Assembly: GCF_001653235.2 (NCBI RefSeq)
Contig: NC_035790.1
Coordinates: forward strand, 1,736,001 to 1,800,000
Source: Pochonia chlamydosporia 170
Lineage: Eukaryota > Ascomycota > Sordariomycetes > Hypocreales > Clavicipitaceae
Direction: 5' to 3'
Length of the DNA: 64,000 nucleotides
Made by a program: the position numbers and the translations under genes. This document shows positions 1-11,372 of the stretch, piece after piece (position 1 is the first letter of the stretch; each line of letters starts with the position of its first letter). The notes beneath the pieces are model-generated. The model did not search any database. It worked only from the letters and a program-made list of their open reading frames with translations, and had not been told where the DNA came from.

Positions 1-7
1 GGGCCTC

Positions 8-528
8 CTACGTGATAAGATCGGGGGCTAAAACTCCACATGGGGAGTTTGGATGGGAATGAGGGATGTTATTGGGCGATAAGGACGTCAAGGTTTCGAT
101 ATTGGACTCCCTGCATGGTGTTTGGCGCAAGTGTAGAGCATGGGGGGAGTCGACGCCGGACGGGAGCTGAGGAGTGAGACGACATTTTCTCGGGACGGGC
201 TTTCGGGGGGTTGGAATTGATGCTTTCGATGTTGGTGGATTTGACATTCGTGTTGCTGTGAGCTGAATGGATGGTGAGGACGAATGATGATGCTTGTCAT
301 CTGGTTCTTCAAGTCGGCGGGCTGCGTCTTCAACATTGTCGACCAACGAAATGGGGAATAATCTGCGGTTAGACGGTCTGAGACGGACAATGGCTCTGCT
401 GCCGCCGGTGTATGCCCGTCAATGGCATGGCCGAGCACGGAGTTCTGGTATTTCTCAGCGTCACGAGCCAACATTGAACCCGCGTCCATCACGTCACTAG
501 GACCAACACCAACCGGAGTGTCGGCCAC
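8..528 (-). other. possible coding remnant at left edge
   Basis: Two overlapping minus-strand frames are open here and look partly protein-like. The upstream frame (528 down to about 350) gives a hydrophilic sequence whose first true ATG is near 489; the downstream frame (346 to 8) gives a Pro/Ser-rich tail ending in a stop at 8-10. They differ in phase, and a CTAAC branch-like signal followed by CAG lies near the junction, but no good donor was found to join them. I recognise no domain. It could be the 3' end of a small gene, a frameshifted gene, or noise. Confidence 0.2.
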
Positions 529-2852
529 AAGGACCGGACTAGATACTTATCAGCGACCGTCGCAGTCGTTAGATTGCACAATCCCAGGATGTATAGATAC
601 AGAGATAGCCGATTGACTCAGGTAGCCTGTTGGCGTAGTTTGTAAAATTATTTAAATCACCACGTCGTTCTCTTGGCTCAATCAACTTGGCATGCGTAGC
701 CGACGACGTCGAAACGAGCGTCCGATTTATCCAGCCATCACGTCTGCTCCGAAAAAAAGGTCATCCTCCGGCGTGCCAGGCGATTGGCCAGGGTACATGA
801 GATAGCGATAAAAACCTGGGGCAGACCGCATGTCAGGGACTCGCCACAAGGCTGGGCCAAGCATTGGCAGGCGGGAAAACATTGAAGAGATGAGAGGGCT
901 CCAAAGGGGCTCCTCGATGACCAAAGAGGGCCAGTAATGGATTTTGATGCCAATTGTCAGAGATTTGAAGGACGGCGAGTGACTTGATTGGTTGGGCACC
1001 CTGAGTCAGCAGCAAGTACCGAAGGAGCCGGCCAATCAGGACTCGTGGGGCGATGCTTATCAGCGACTTTTGGGTTCAGTCAGATTTGGAGGCTGACTTT
1101 GGACGCCCCCGGTGTGGCAGTAGGGATTGGAAATGCTTCACATGTGAGATTGGGAGAGCTTTGGTCGATGGGGAGAAACAATCGTTGCCGTTTCCCGAGA
1201 CATGGGAACGATGGAGATGAAGGTGTCGCATTGCGTGACTTGTGTGAGTTTGTATTCGACAGAATTGCCATTTCGTCGGCGCAATAACTCCAATTTGAAG
1301 TTGTTGTTGAAATATTGTCAGGCGGTCGACACAAATTTCTTGATATCTGCGAGGTCCACGCCCCGATAGATAAGGACGGAGACCCTGTTTTTGGGTCCAT
1401 GTCTCGTGTGGCTCTTGTCTAATTTTGGTCGTGAGCATGACGACTTGTGTGAAAGAGTAGAGGCGGCGCGGACGTTTCCGGGATCGTAATCGCAGGTACA
1501 GGTTGGTGGGTGGCTTGTGATTCTGTGCGTGCATCTTTGATGTTTGCTTCATGTTCAATGTTCGTTTATGTTTGTCTCAACAGACAGGTCTCATTATGGA
1601 CGTTGGGCTGACGGTCAATGGCTACGGCCAACACGAGAATAATAGCAAAGTTGAAGAATACGATTTTTAAGGCCCGACATTTCTTCAGCTCACTGTGTTA
1701 CAGCAGCGTAATCTACGGCCCGATGCAGATGGTAAGCTGATGATGCGGCAATGCTGTGACGTTGTGATGTGATGCTGTGACGCCTCGCCAAATGAGAGTT
1801 GACTGTGTCACCGTTTCTCAACACGTTGCTAAAACGAATTGCTCACGCGCAACGACCATCCCGTATACGTCCGTTTAATAACCAACAATTGACGGTACAG
1901 TAACAGTAACAGCAACAGAAGAGCAACATCTCCGATCGCTGCAGAAGCCTTTCTCCCCATTCCCCGGAATTCCACGCGTGAGCAACAACCGCTCTCTGCC
2001 AAAATTTCTCCACCAACATCGAACAGACCACGCCCCCCCCCGTTTTCGGCACCCCATGATAAGGGCATCTACTCTTCTGAAATGCACACTTTTTTTCGTC
2101 TCTCCCGATAGCCCGAGGCTAATTGGGTATCGAAAAAACCAGGGCCGGCTCCATTATTCGCTGCGCCCGCACCCCCCAAGGCACCGAAGAGGCGTCGCCG
2201 TGCCTTTGCATCCTCCATTCATCCAACCTCAATACTCGACACACCCTCCCCGGGGGACAGGGATCTGCGCCGCCGACTCGGGTAACCTCGAGGCCCTTAT
2301 CTATACCTCTGCTTTCACGGGCGCCCTGCCCTTTCAGCCATGTACACTCCGTCCCCGGACCGGGTATCTTGCTATCAGAACGAGACGAGACAGTGGCATG
2401 GCGAGAGACAAGCGCAGGAAGAAGAAACGAGGGAGTAAAAAAAAAAAAGCTGGGGCCGGGAGGTAATCATTTTGCCTGGGATGCTGTAATAGATAGTAAT
2501 TGGTCTGGGCTGATACATGCTGGCCGCTACCGGGTTTGAGGGTCGTATATAGATGGAGATGGTCCCCTTCACTTCCCGTTTGGCGTCGTTTGTACTTGGT
2601 ATTGTTATTTTCTTCTCCCTTTGGCCCTTTGGTTATACTGGTAGTGCCGTTTGGTTTGGCGTGCCAAGTATATTCACCGACTTGTGGTTTGATACTCGAC
2701 ACTCTGGTAACTGGTTGGTATTTGGCCGGAAAGGGGAACGACGAAATCGACACTTGAAGCATCATTTCAAGTCGAACTAATAAAACTATCGGCCATCAAA
2801 CTCCTGGCCATTGAGAAAATCGCCACATTCACAACATCTCTCACATTTCAAC
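529..2852. other. gene-poor region upstream of ammonium transporter
   Basis: No supported gene. Short frames on both strands lack recognisable domains. The 162-residue plus-strand frame at 1978-2466 is rich in Arg/Pro and reads through a CT-rich stretch typical of a fungal promoter and leader. The right part carries several GATA sites. Confidence 0.6.
2058..2791. promoter_or_regulatory. cluster of GATA-factor sites before ammonium transporter
   Basis: Four matches to the fungal HGATAR consensus lie upstream of the transporter ATG: TGATAA at 2057-2062, AGATAA on the minus strand at 2297-2302, AGATAG at 2491-2496 and CGATAG on the minus strand at 2786-2791. AreA/NIT2 GATA activators bind such sites in nitrogen-catabolite-repressed promoters. 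The motif is short and degenerate, so chance hits are expected; the link to an ammonium transporter makes nitrogen regulation a reasonable inference. Confidence 0.45.
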
Positions 2853-4545
2853 ATGTCGTACGCCCACCTCGGGCCACCGGCCGTCTTTAACGGCACCAAC
2901 GATGAGATTGGCGGTGATTCCAGTATGTTCAAACTCATCCATCTCAGCCCACAGCCTACATTTTCCCGCCCAAGTGGCATCTAACCTAACGAAACAGGAT
3001 CCGAAAACCTCAACCAATGGTACCAATCCGGCGACCAAGCCTTCATCATCATCTCCTCATGCCTCGTCCTCCTCATGGTCCCCGGCATCGCCTTCCTCTA
3101 CTCCGGCCTCGCGCGAAGAAAGTCCGCCCTCTCCATGCTCTGGGTCGTCATGATGTCCTTTAGCGTCATCGTATTCCAGTGGTACTTCTGGGGCTACTCG
3201 CTCGCATTTGGCCAGACCTCCAACAACGGCTTCATCGGCGATCTCAAGCACTTTGGGCTCATCAACGTCTGGGCCACGCCCTCTGTCGGATCGCCTCTCA
3301 TCCCCGCCCTCCTCTTCTCCTTCTACGAGATGATGTTTTGCGCCGTCACGGCCGCCCTCACCGTCGGGGCGGTCGCCGAGCGAGGTCGTGTGATTCCCGG
3401 CATGGTCTTCACCTTCTTCTGGGCGACGCTGGTGTACTGCCCTCTTGCGTACTGGGTCTGGAACGCCAACGGCTGGGGTTTCAAGAATGGCGTGCTGGAC
3501 TACGCGGGCGGTGTTCCTGTCGAGATTGGCTCGGGTGTGTCTGCGCTGGCGTATTCTTGGGTCTTGGGCCGTCGCAACGAGAAGATGATGATGAACTTTC
3601 GCCCGCATAACATCTCGCTGATTACGCTGGGCACCATGTTTCTCTGGTTTGGGTGGCTCGGATTCAACGGCGGCTCTGCGTTTGGTGCTAACCTGCGTGC
3701 CGTCATGGCCTGCTGGAACTCGTGTCTGACGGCCATGTTCGCCGCCATGACCTGGTGTCTGCTTGACTTTAGGCTGGCCAAGAAGTGGTCCATGGTGGGT
3801 TGGTGCTCCGGCACAATCTCTGGTCTTGTTGCTGCTACGCCTGCTTCTGGATTCATCGATCCCTGGGCGAGTATTGCCCTGGGTGTTGTTGCGGGTGTGT
3901 GCTGCAACTTTGGCACAAAGGGTATGTTCTGCTCTCTTTGGTAACAAAGACATTATGCAAGATATAAGACTAACACCCCCTTCAGTCAAGTTCCTTGTCC
4001 GTATCGACGACTCCCTCGACGTCTTTGCCGAACACGGCATCGGCGGCATGGTCGGCCTCATCTTCAACGCCTTCTTCGCAACCGGCAAAGTCATTGGCCT
4101 CGATGGCGTCAACACCGGTGCCAAGGGCGGCTTCATCGACGGCAACTACAAGCTCCTCGGGTGGCAGATCGCTGCTATTGTCGCCGCCTCCGCATATGCC
4201 TTTGTCATGTCCGCCATCATCGCCAAGATCATCGACGTCATTCCCGGCCTCAAGCTTCGCGCCTCAGAGGAGGCAGAGCTGCTGGGCATGGACGACGACC
4301 AGCACGGTGAATTCTCATACGACTACGTCGAGGTCCGTCGTGATTTCTTGGCCTGGAGCCCTCCCAGCGGGGAGCCCGCTCACGACGGTGAAATGATTGA
4401 GCCGCAGCATGGTATCCAGGAGCATGCCAGCATGGTTCGACCGATGAGTGTGTCTGATGGTCCTGTGGAGAAGAAGTCGTCCACTTCGTCTGTGCAGGAT
4501 GAGAGGGAAACTCGGACGCCGTCGGTGACTGAAAAGCAGGATTAG
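2853..4545 (+). CDS. ammonium transporter, Mep/Amt family (Mep1/Mep3-like pore)
   Basis: Exons 2853-2922, 2998-3921 and 3986-4545 encode 517 residues. This plasma-membrane Amt/Mep/Rh channel-like transporter imports ammonium. An 11-helix Amt fold is expected, ending in a cytosolic tail rich in Ser/Glu. Visible family features are the MVPGIAFLYSGLARRK segment (from Met50), the LDYAGG motif with the recruiting Asp191, and EHGIGG with the second pore histidine (His348). The first of the twin pore histidines is Glu199 (VPVEIGSG). In yeast this E/H arrangement marks Mep1/Mep3 rather than the sensor-like Mep2. The start is the ATG after a CT/CA-rich leader; the first intron has GTATGT and ends ACAG. 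A long open frame on the opposite strand is only a composition shadow of this gene. GATA sites upstream suggest nitrogen control. Confidence 0.95.
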
Positions 4546-5735
4546 GCTGCTTTGGTTGGCGGGTCCATATTGTCTTTTTCTTTTCTGTGTGTTTGTTAGC
4601 CGGCGTCGGAGTCAGGGTTGATATTTCACCTTGCTGTAACATACCAGCATTATTCATAGATGGGCACAGGCATAAGCGGTCTGCATACATTAGCTTCCAG
4701 TGATGTAACACATCTTCAATTTAACACGTCCACAATTTTAATTCGAGCGTACCTTCATATGTGACATGGAGTGAATCATGATCGTTTTCGTTCACGTTCA
4801 CGTTGTACTGGCCCAAATAAATGACTTGTTTCTGTTCCTGAGTCTCAACGTTGCACACATGCTGCCCACTACCCAATGGACTCTTTAACCTAGACCGCAA
4901 AATAACAATCACCTACGGCGAAGTTAGTGTCTAGAGTCGTTTTGTCAAACAAACCTGCTTCATGAGATCCCGTTTCTCCCATGAGTAATCTGAGGGCCAA
5001 CACCATGAACGTCTAATTCATGAGAACATGGGCGAATTAATGACAGAGAAAAAGATCAGGCGGGAAAGCAACCACGAATGCCTCCACTCTTATATGAGCT
5101 AATATCTTTGAGCAGAATAAGCCTCATGTACCGTGAAGATGGTATACCCAAGTTAGTGAAAACGGAAGAATGCACCAAGAACCGCCGACGCAAGACGTTG
5201 AAACAACCATTAAGTGCATTCTAGCCACCCTCTCCCTGCTACTATGCCGTTTGCTAACCAATTCAACTTCAGGTTACCTACACATATACCTAATATATGC
5301 AGTCTGCGAAAATTGAGAAGGCAGCTGTACATCGTTTAGCACTGCTCTTGAGCCATGTTCTAAGCTCCTAACTCCATCAACTCGAGCCTCACACTGAAGT
5401 GTGGGTCTAGAAGGATGAAAAAAAGCCAGCGCTATCACAACTGCTAGGTGATTAGCGTGTCAATGTGGGTTTCCGAGTCTTGTATTCGGCCATCGCTTGG
5501 CCGTACGATTCGATATAGTGAGCTCACGGTGCCCGCTTGATATACCAACGGTGGCAGCGGGACGACTGCTTTCTGCCTCAAGCTCTCTTAGGTTCCTACT
5601 AATCTCCTTTGAAAGTCGGCCATGATCATGGGCCGTTCGGCAAACCAAATACAACAGCATTATAGATTACGCGTAAAATAAAGTAGATAGTACATATATA
5701 GCAGACTATCCGTCTGAAATAATCTCCATCCTGCA
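4546..5735. other. convergent intergenic region
   Basis: Shared 3' flank of the ammonium transporter (+) and the phytase (-). Only short frames occur and I see no RNA gene, repeat or transposon signature. Confidence 0.6.
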
Positions 5736-7881
5736 TTATGGAGGCGCACCATCTGTTACATCTCCGTATTTCACAGCAGGATATTCTCCGAAACAAGCAT
5801 GGTCAAAGTTGGCCTTCGCCGCCATGCCATCTTGGACTTTAATGAAGGTATCCAATTCGCACCACCCATCCCTCCTAGACGCATCACACTCGGGAAAGCT
5901 CTTTCCCAATGGCAAGGTACGCTGATTCAAAACAAAGTGAATATACTTGGTCTGGCCACCACGCAGATAACCGTCTCGATTCGGCGACAAGGGTTTCGGA
6001 GTTTGGATGATTTCCATGTCGAGTCGTGCTCCGAAAGGCGTCACGTGTGAGATGGTAAAGTTGTGCTCGCCGGGATATCTATCTGCGGGAAGCTCCTCAG
6101 CAAACTGCCTCAGGCCAAAGGCTGTCAAAATTGACACTATGTTGGTGTCATGGGAGAAGTCGAAGTAGAGGCTTTGATTCAATGGGAAAGTTTCGGTGTT
6201 GTTGTCCAGCGTAACATTGATCTGTGAGCCCGAATAACCAAGAGTGTGGTTCTTCAGCCTCGCCATGATTTCCTGCTGGTAGCCAAGGCCAATGGCTCGC
6301 TAGCTATTTGTCAGTAAAGCATGCGCAAACGTATTTCCAATAATATGATGATACGTACCCCTGCTGGACTGTGGAATCCACTAATGGAGGTAAAGTACAA
6401 ATCTATAGAGTAACCAAATGAACGCCACTCTTTGTAGGTAAAGAGATCGCAGAATCTGCTGAACCCGTACGCTACAGTCTCATATGGACACATGGTCTGA
6501 GCAGCATACACGTCTTCGATTGTCCATTCAAACCCTTCAGTCATGGATTGGAATCGTTTTTGAGCTACATAATCCTGCGTCAGCAAGTTGAAAATAAATT
6601 TATGGACAATGACAAAATCTTACCGTCTTGTAAATATTCCTTTATCCAGGTGCGTCGAGCTGAGTCCCCTGGACCCTTCGTATATGCATTTGGGCAGTTC
6701 AATGATCCGGCCAAGGAGTTGTTGAAGCCGTGTTCCTCTATAATGACTTCAATAGTGGCGTTATTGGTCCTGAACACCGTCAGTGCGAACACGAGCAACG
6801 CTCATGTGAATAGAAAGACAAGACGCACCACTCTAGACCGAAAAATCCGGCCATCCAATTTTCAGCAGACTTCAGCATCCTGTCTTGCGTCTAGCTCAGT
6901 TAGCGCGCCATTTCCTAACTTCAAGGGCACAACTCAGATACTTACAGTCGTGCGAACAATGATTTTGCTATTGGGGTTATACAACGCTCCATACATGTAA
7001 TTGTGCAACACACCTGCAGAGTGAACAGTCATTAGCTTGGAACCGGATCCTGGCGGTCTGTATATAAACCTCTTACCAGATTCAAAGAGTTCCTCGCGAC
7101 CCTTTGGCACGAGAATTTCGGCTCCAAGCTCGTACTTCCAGTCGTGGAGAAAGGCTAGCTTGCCCTTCGGCTTGAATGTTGCTGAAACATTAGCCACCTT
7201 CTCGCCAAAGCGGGCAACCTCTGATCCTGACGTGGGATATCGAGACCCATGACGTGAGAGCATCTGGACTTGAAGAATGTTTGCGCCAGCGGGTAGAGGA
7301 AACTCGTCTACTCCAAATCCAGGAGAGGGCGTATATGGTGATAAAAATCCCATCATCTTGAAGATGCTCTCGTTTCCTGAGCCCCCTTCTACAGGCATAT
7401 CCGTCTGCAGTGGTTCTGGAGGCACATATGTGGCTGTAGGGTCAAAAACTCTCGTTTGGCCCATGAACGGAGATTTGCCTGTAGGAGTCGGCCCTGCCCA
7501 GAGTTCGGGTGACGTTTGGAAATATTGAGGGACGTCTTTTGGCCGGCAAGAACAAGCGTCGTCGCTTCCTTTGAACGCCGCGGGTAAAAATAAAAAGGCG
7601 TTGGCCCCAACTAGAAGGACTAAGAGGAAAGCAAGGACAAATGTAGCCATCCGGAAGCGGTTTTCGGATCTGGATGGCCGAGCAAGAAATTCATCTTGTC
7701 GAGCCACGACCCGACTCTCATGGCCTTGGTCCGCATTCCCGCTTTCATCACCCTCAGCACCAGCACCAGCAACACCATCACCAACACCAGGCTCGGATCC
7801 GCCACCGTCGTCCTCTTGATAAACAGGTTGGTAACCTGCTGAGTCACCCCGTTTGTGCTTGGGCCGTAACGAGGAGGCCAT
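5736..7881 (-). CDS. membrane-anchored histidine acid phosphatase (3-phytase type)
   Basis: Six exons read on the minus strand: 7881-7077, 7013-6946, 6890-6829, 6769-6624, 6564-6359 and 6299-5736, giving 616 residues. Branch-2 histidine acid phosphatases remove phosphate from phytate and other monoesters. The catalytic RHGSRYP motif lies at 210-216 (nucleophile His211) and the HD proton-donor motif, in FDFSHDTN, at 479-480. The N-terminus is not a cleavable signal: about 78 Gly/Asp/Glu-rich residues precede a hydrophobic helix at roughly 79-103, so this looks like a type II membrane protein with a lumenal or extracellular enzyme domain. Several N-glycosylation sequons are present. Intron 1 (63 nt) is a multiple of three with no in-frame stop. 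The fourth acceptor was taken as GTAG because the nearby CAG breaks the frame. Confidence 0.92.
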
Positions 7882-9952
7882 CCTCCCAGGACCGCAGTGA
7901 CAGCTGCACGGGCCGTTCCGGAGCTTGAGGCAGGCTTGGTCTGAGTTAAAGGGGTGAGATAGTCGTCACTCTGGCGTGCGTAGGGCAGTGACGAGGAGCC
8001 TTCAAAGGCAAACCGTAGTCGCTCCGACTAAGATGTCTGGGCGGAATGCTAACCCGAAAAGCGCGAACCAGAGCACTCTGTACGGCGAGAGGCAGCCTTT
8101 GTGCCACCAGACAAATATTGTCCGTCCAGGCCCAGCGACGAAGCTCAACGGTCGCGAGTCCGTTATCAGCACTAAAGGGACGAGATGTCAATTGTGGAGT
8201 CGGACACACCCAGTTAGTCGGCTGCGCATCATTGCCTCTAGCGCGAACAAATATCAGCTAGCTGGGATGCCGTTGCATTCATTTGTAGTGCAGGTCTAGG
8301 CTTGCTTGACTGATCAGTGACCAGACTGGAAAATGGAAACTCGACGTCTCGCCCCTTGTCATGGTCCATAGACATGCAGGAGATGAAGGTAGGAAATCAG
8401 ATTCGCACTGTCAATTTCACACTGTACACAGCCGGGGTGGGTTGTGGTCCGAGCGTCGAGGTTGGTCCTCGTCTCCTTCCATGTCCTTGAATGTTGGTCT
8501 TGGCATTCCGACTACTTGGCACCACGGCAGCCACCTTCATGTTGCATATCAACGACAACTCCAGTCTCTCCCCAACGCCACAACTAACCACTGGCGACAA
8601 GTTCGCCTTGGATGTTAAGGACACGTTTTGTGTAACCCTCAACTTCCTGGATAACACCGTATTGGTTACCAAAATCGGTGCAAGGTTCTTGTCTCATTGG
8701 ATTTCATGTCTCACCGCCATTATCCGCCATCCAGAATCGTGGGTGTCGTTGGCGACTGGGGTGGAAAGGGATGGGCAAAAAGTCCAAAACGCAAAAAAGC
8801 AATTATCGTGATGGGTGCCCGCGGCAAGACACCCGACTCCGGCTATTCTCACCTGAAATATCCCCGTATTTCTTTCAGCTGCGAGGCCTAGGGGCTTCTC
8901 TACAGCTAAGTAAGAAAGAGGCTGGTAATGCTCCCTCTTGCTTTCGCAGCCCAGTTTCCCAGCGGCGGTGGGCATCAAGACTTACTGACCACTACAAAAG
9001 GCAGTAAACCGAATGTCAAGAGACATCTCAGTGGGAAAAATCTTCGATTTCATCGACACATCCCGAATGTCTGGTCTGAGGCAACCTCGTAACACGGAGT
9101 TGCGGGATTGGTGACGCATCTTCTACGTCTGGTCAAGGTAGCAGCCCAAAAACAGTGGCCTCCAGCACCAATTGGTTTTCATCGCTACAGCCACTAATTC
9201 AATGGATCCAGGATATTCCAGTCAAGATGCTGTCTTTATCCTGCTTCGGGGCCTTTGCATACACTATAACAGGATTGTCTTAGTCTACACATCCAAGACA
9301 TGGATAATACCACAAGCAACCCTCCACACCGAGATAGTCAGAGCGGTTGTTGGGTGTTGAAACTGGCTCGACACAGTCAACAAGACCCAACAAACCCGGT
9401 ATTCATTTAATTCCGTGGCTTTACACTGGGACCTACTCTAAACAAAAAAAGACGATGGGTATGTCTGAGACTGCAGTTTAGTTGGTACCCACTGCGGTTC
9501 CTGGAGTGAGGCAACTGACAACAGTACAGCAAATTTGTATAAACACACTCTATTTTTATTCCCTCTGTGATCTATCATAGTCACCCGTTGCCAGGTTAAT
9601 TGGCTCTAAACCTGCTCTTCAACCCCGCTAGCACTCAAGTTCATGATGTATGTATGGGGTGTACGTGATGTGTGGCTCTGATTTCCCTGGTGGCACTGAA
9701 AAGACAAAAAGAAAGTACAAACTTTTGGTTACACCCAATACGCCGCCGCAAAAACACACTCGGCAAGACGCGCTTATGCAGCTTTTTACGCCAGTTTTAT
9801 GCAAGTCCATAACCAAGATAACTTTGAAACCAAAGGTTGCAGCATCAAACTCACCCCTCATATCTTCAGGTTAGCGCGGAATGAAAGGCCTCAGACTTCG
9901 GATGGCCATATTTGGACAAGACATAGTTGGCGTTTTCCAAAATGTCTTTACT
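7882..9952. other. intergenic region upstream of phytase
   Basis: About 2.1 kb with no supported gene, holding the phytase promoter and the 3' flank of the dioxygenase. A lone CACGTT (around 8624) resembles a weak Pho4/NUC-1 site; no CACGTG was found. Short frames here have no recognisable domain. Confidence 0.55.
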
Positions 9953-11372
9953 TCAGTTTGTTTGCGACCGCAGAGGAAAGAAGCCATCTGGCATCGGCTC
10001 AAGATGCCACACGCGGTTTAGATTCGGATTAAAGGCCTTGTGCCATTCGTCTTTGAGCTCGTCCGGGATGCTCCATCCAATTTCATCATCGCGAAGTCGC
10101 ATTCGGACAAGGTGCCGCTTCTCTGTCGTTGAGCTGCCGTCGACGAAACCTTCCCGCCGGTGGAGGATAGCCAAGTTATTGATGAAGTGAATATCCCCAG
10201 CCTGAGTACTAATTTCAAGCTGAGTTGCCTTTGCAATCGCCTCGATGGCGTCCAGAGCCTCGATTTGCGCACCGTTCACCTTGGGGAGACGATCAGGTCG
10301 AATGTGGCTTGCGCTGCCCAGTAGGGCGGCTCTTCCAAAGTTGGTGATTACCCTGCCTTCGTGATTGAACATAACAGGGCGGCATTGAAATTGCGGCCTA
10401 TCAGCACTCAGCATACATTATTTGCAAAAAGATCCCTGTCGAAATCTCAAAGGGGGACCCTAGTTGCTTCAGCACTCACAATGCGAATGGCCAGTCGGAC
10501 CGCGCGAGTATGCGAACCAAGTCAGGACGCGTGGTTGCAAGTGCGTTGTAAACCGTGTAAGAAGAAGCAATAATACACTTTCCACCCGATGCCGCTGTGC
10601 TTCTCGTAAGCCAGCTTACAATATCACCAGCCTCTTCATTATGAAACGTCTGGAGCCGAAATTAGTCGACAAGGCAATATTGAAGAAGCAATTCGGGCTC
10701 AACAAGCTTACAATCGGGGCAGTGGAGTGGCGATGGTGTGTGGCCTTCATCCTGGTTGAGTTGTCCGCGATAATGTGAACTTGTGGCAAAATGTTAGCAC
10801 CGTTGCTAACAACTGCTTAGTCGGGCAGGCTTGACTCTACCCAGCATGTTCCCCTTCTTGTCCTGCCGCCCTTGACGGTTGGCAATGTAACATTGGATTC
10901 CCAGGTAGATGGTGGTCAAATCTTCAACTGAATAGCGCTGGGGATTTAACCCACGGATCAACCCGAAACCCTTGCCACAGTAGATATCTCGGCGCAACTC
11001 GAAAAGCTTCAACCCAAGGGCGGGGAGTTGGAAGTTTTGAGTTGAAACCAAATCACCATCCAGACCGAGTTCTGCTCTCCACAGTCAGTCTTTACGGTTG
11101 CACAAGAGTAGAATATATGGCAGCTCTTCCCGAAGCTTACCCTTGAACTCTTGGAGGGCGCCATCGATTTCGTTCAAGTCGGACTCCGTGAGGCGGAGCA
11201 CATATTCTGAATCGCATGTGAATTGTCCTCCGGACCATGCCAAAGGAGATTCGAGCACACGAGGGAATCCGGTTGGAAGACCAGAAACCTCTGTTAATGG
11301 GACTGGGAATGTCAGATTTTGGACGTGGGCAATCCGCGATCCAACAACTGGTCCATTCCCCTCGAGAGCCAT
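9953..11372 (-). CDS. TauD/TfdA-like Fe(II)/2-oxoglutarate dioxygenase
   Basis: Five exons on the minus strand: 11372-11141, 11071-10841, 10779-10712, 10649-10480 and 10397-9953, total 381 residues, a normal size for the fungal TauD-like (clavaminate-synthase-like) group. These enzymes couple 2-oxoglutarate decarboxylation to hydroxylation; the substrate is unknown. The N-terminal part has the family pattern of a proline-rich lead, an ESPLAWSGGQF segment and a helix with Leu-Thr-x-x-Asp. The metal-binding facial triad is probably FHNEE (His-x-Glu) early in exon 4 and the distal His in NNLAILHRREGF; a conserved Arg-rich segment, KRHLVRMRLRD, follows. All joins keep phase to the stop. Residue assignment of the triad is by family pattern, not alignment. 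Confidence 0.85.

Noticed and set aside
1978..2466. 162-residue plus-strand frame
   Set aside because: Low-complexity Arg/Pro/Lys composition in the CT-rich promoter region with no domain.
3057..4145. 362-residue minus-strand open frame opposite the ammonium transporter
   Set aside because: Arg/His/Glu-rich mirror of GC-biased codons; the plus strand encodes a clear Amt family protein over the same bases.
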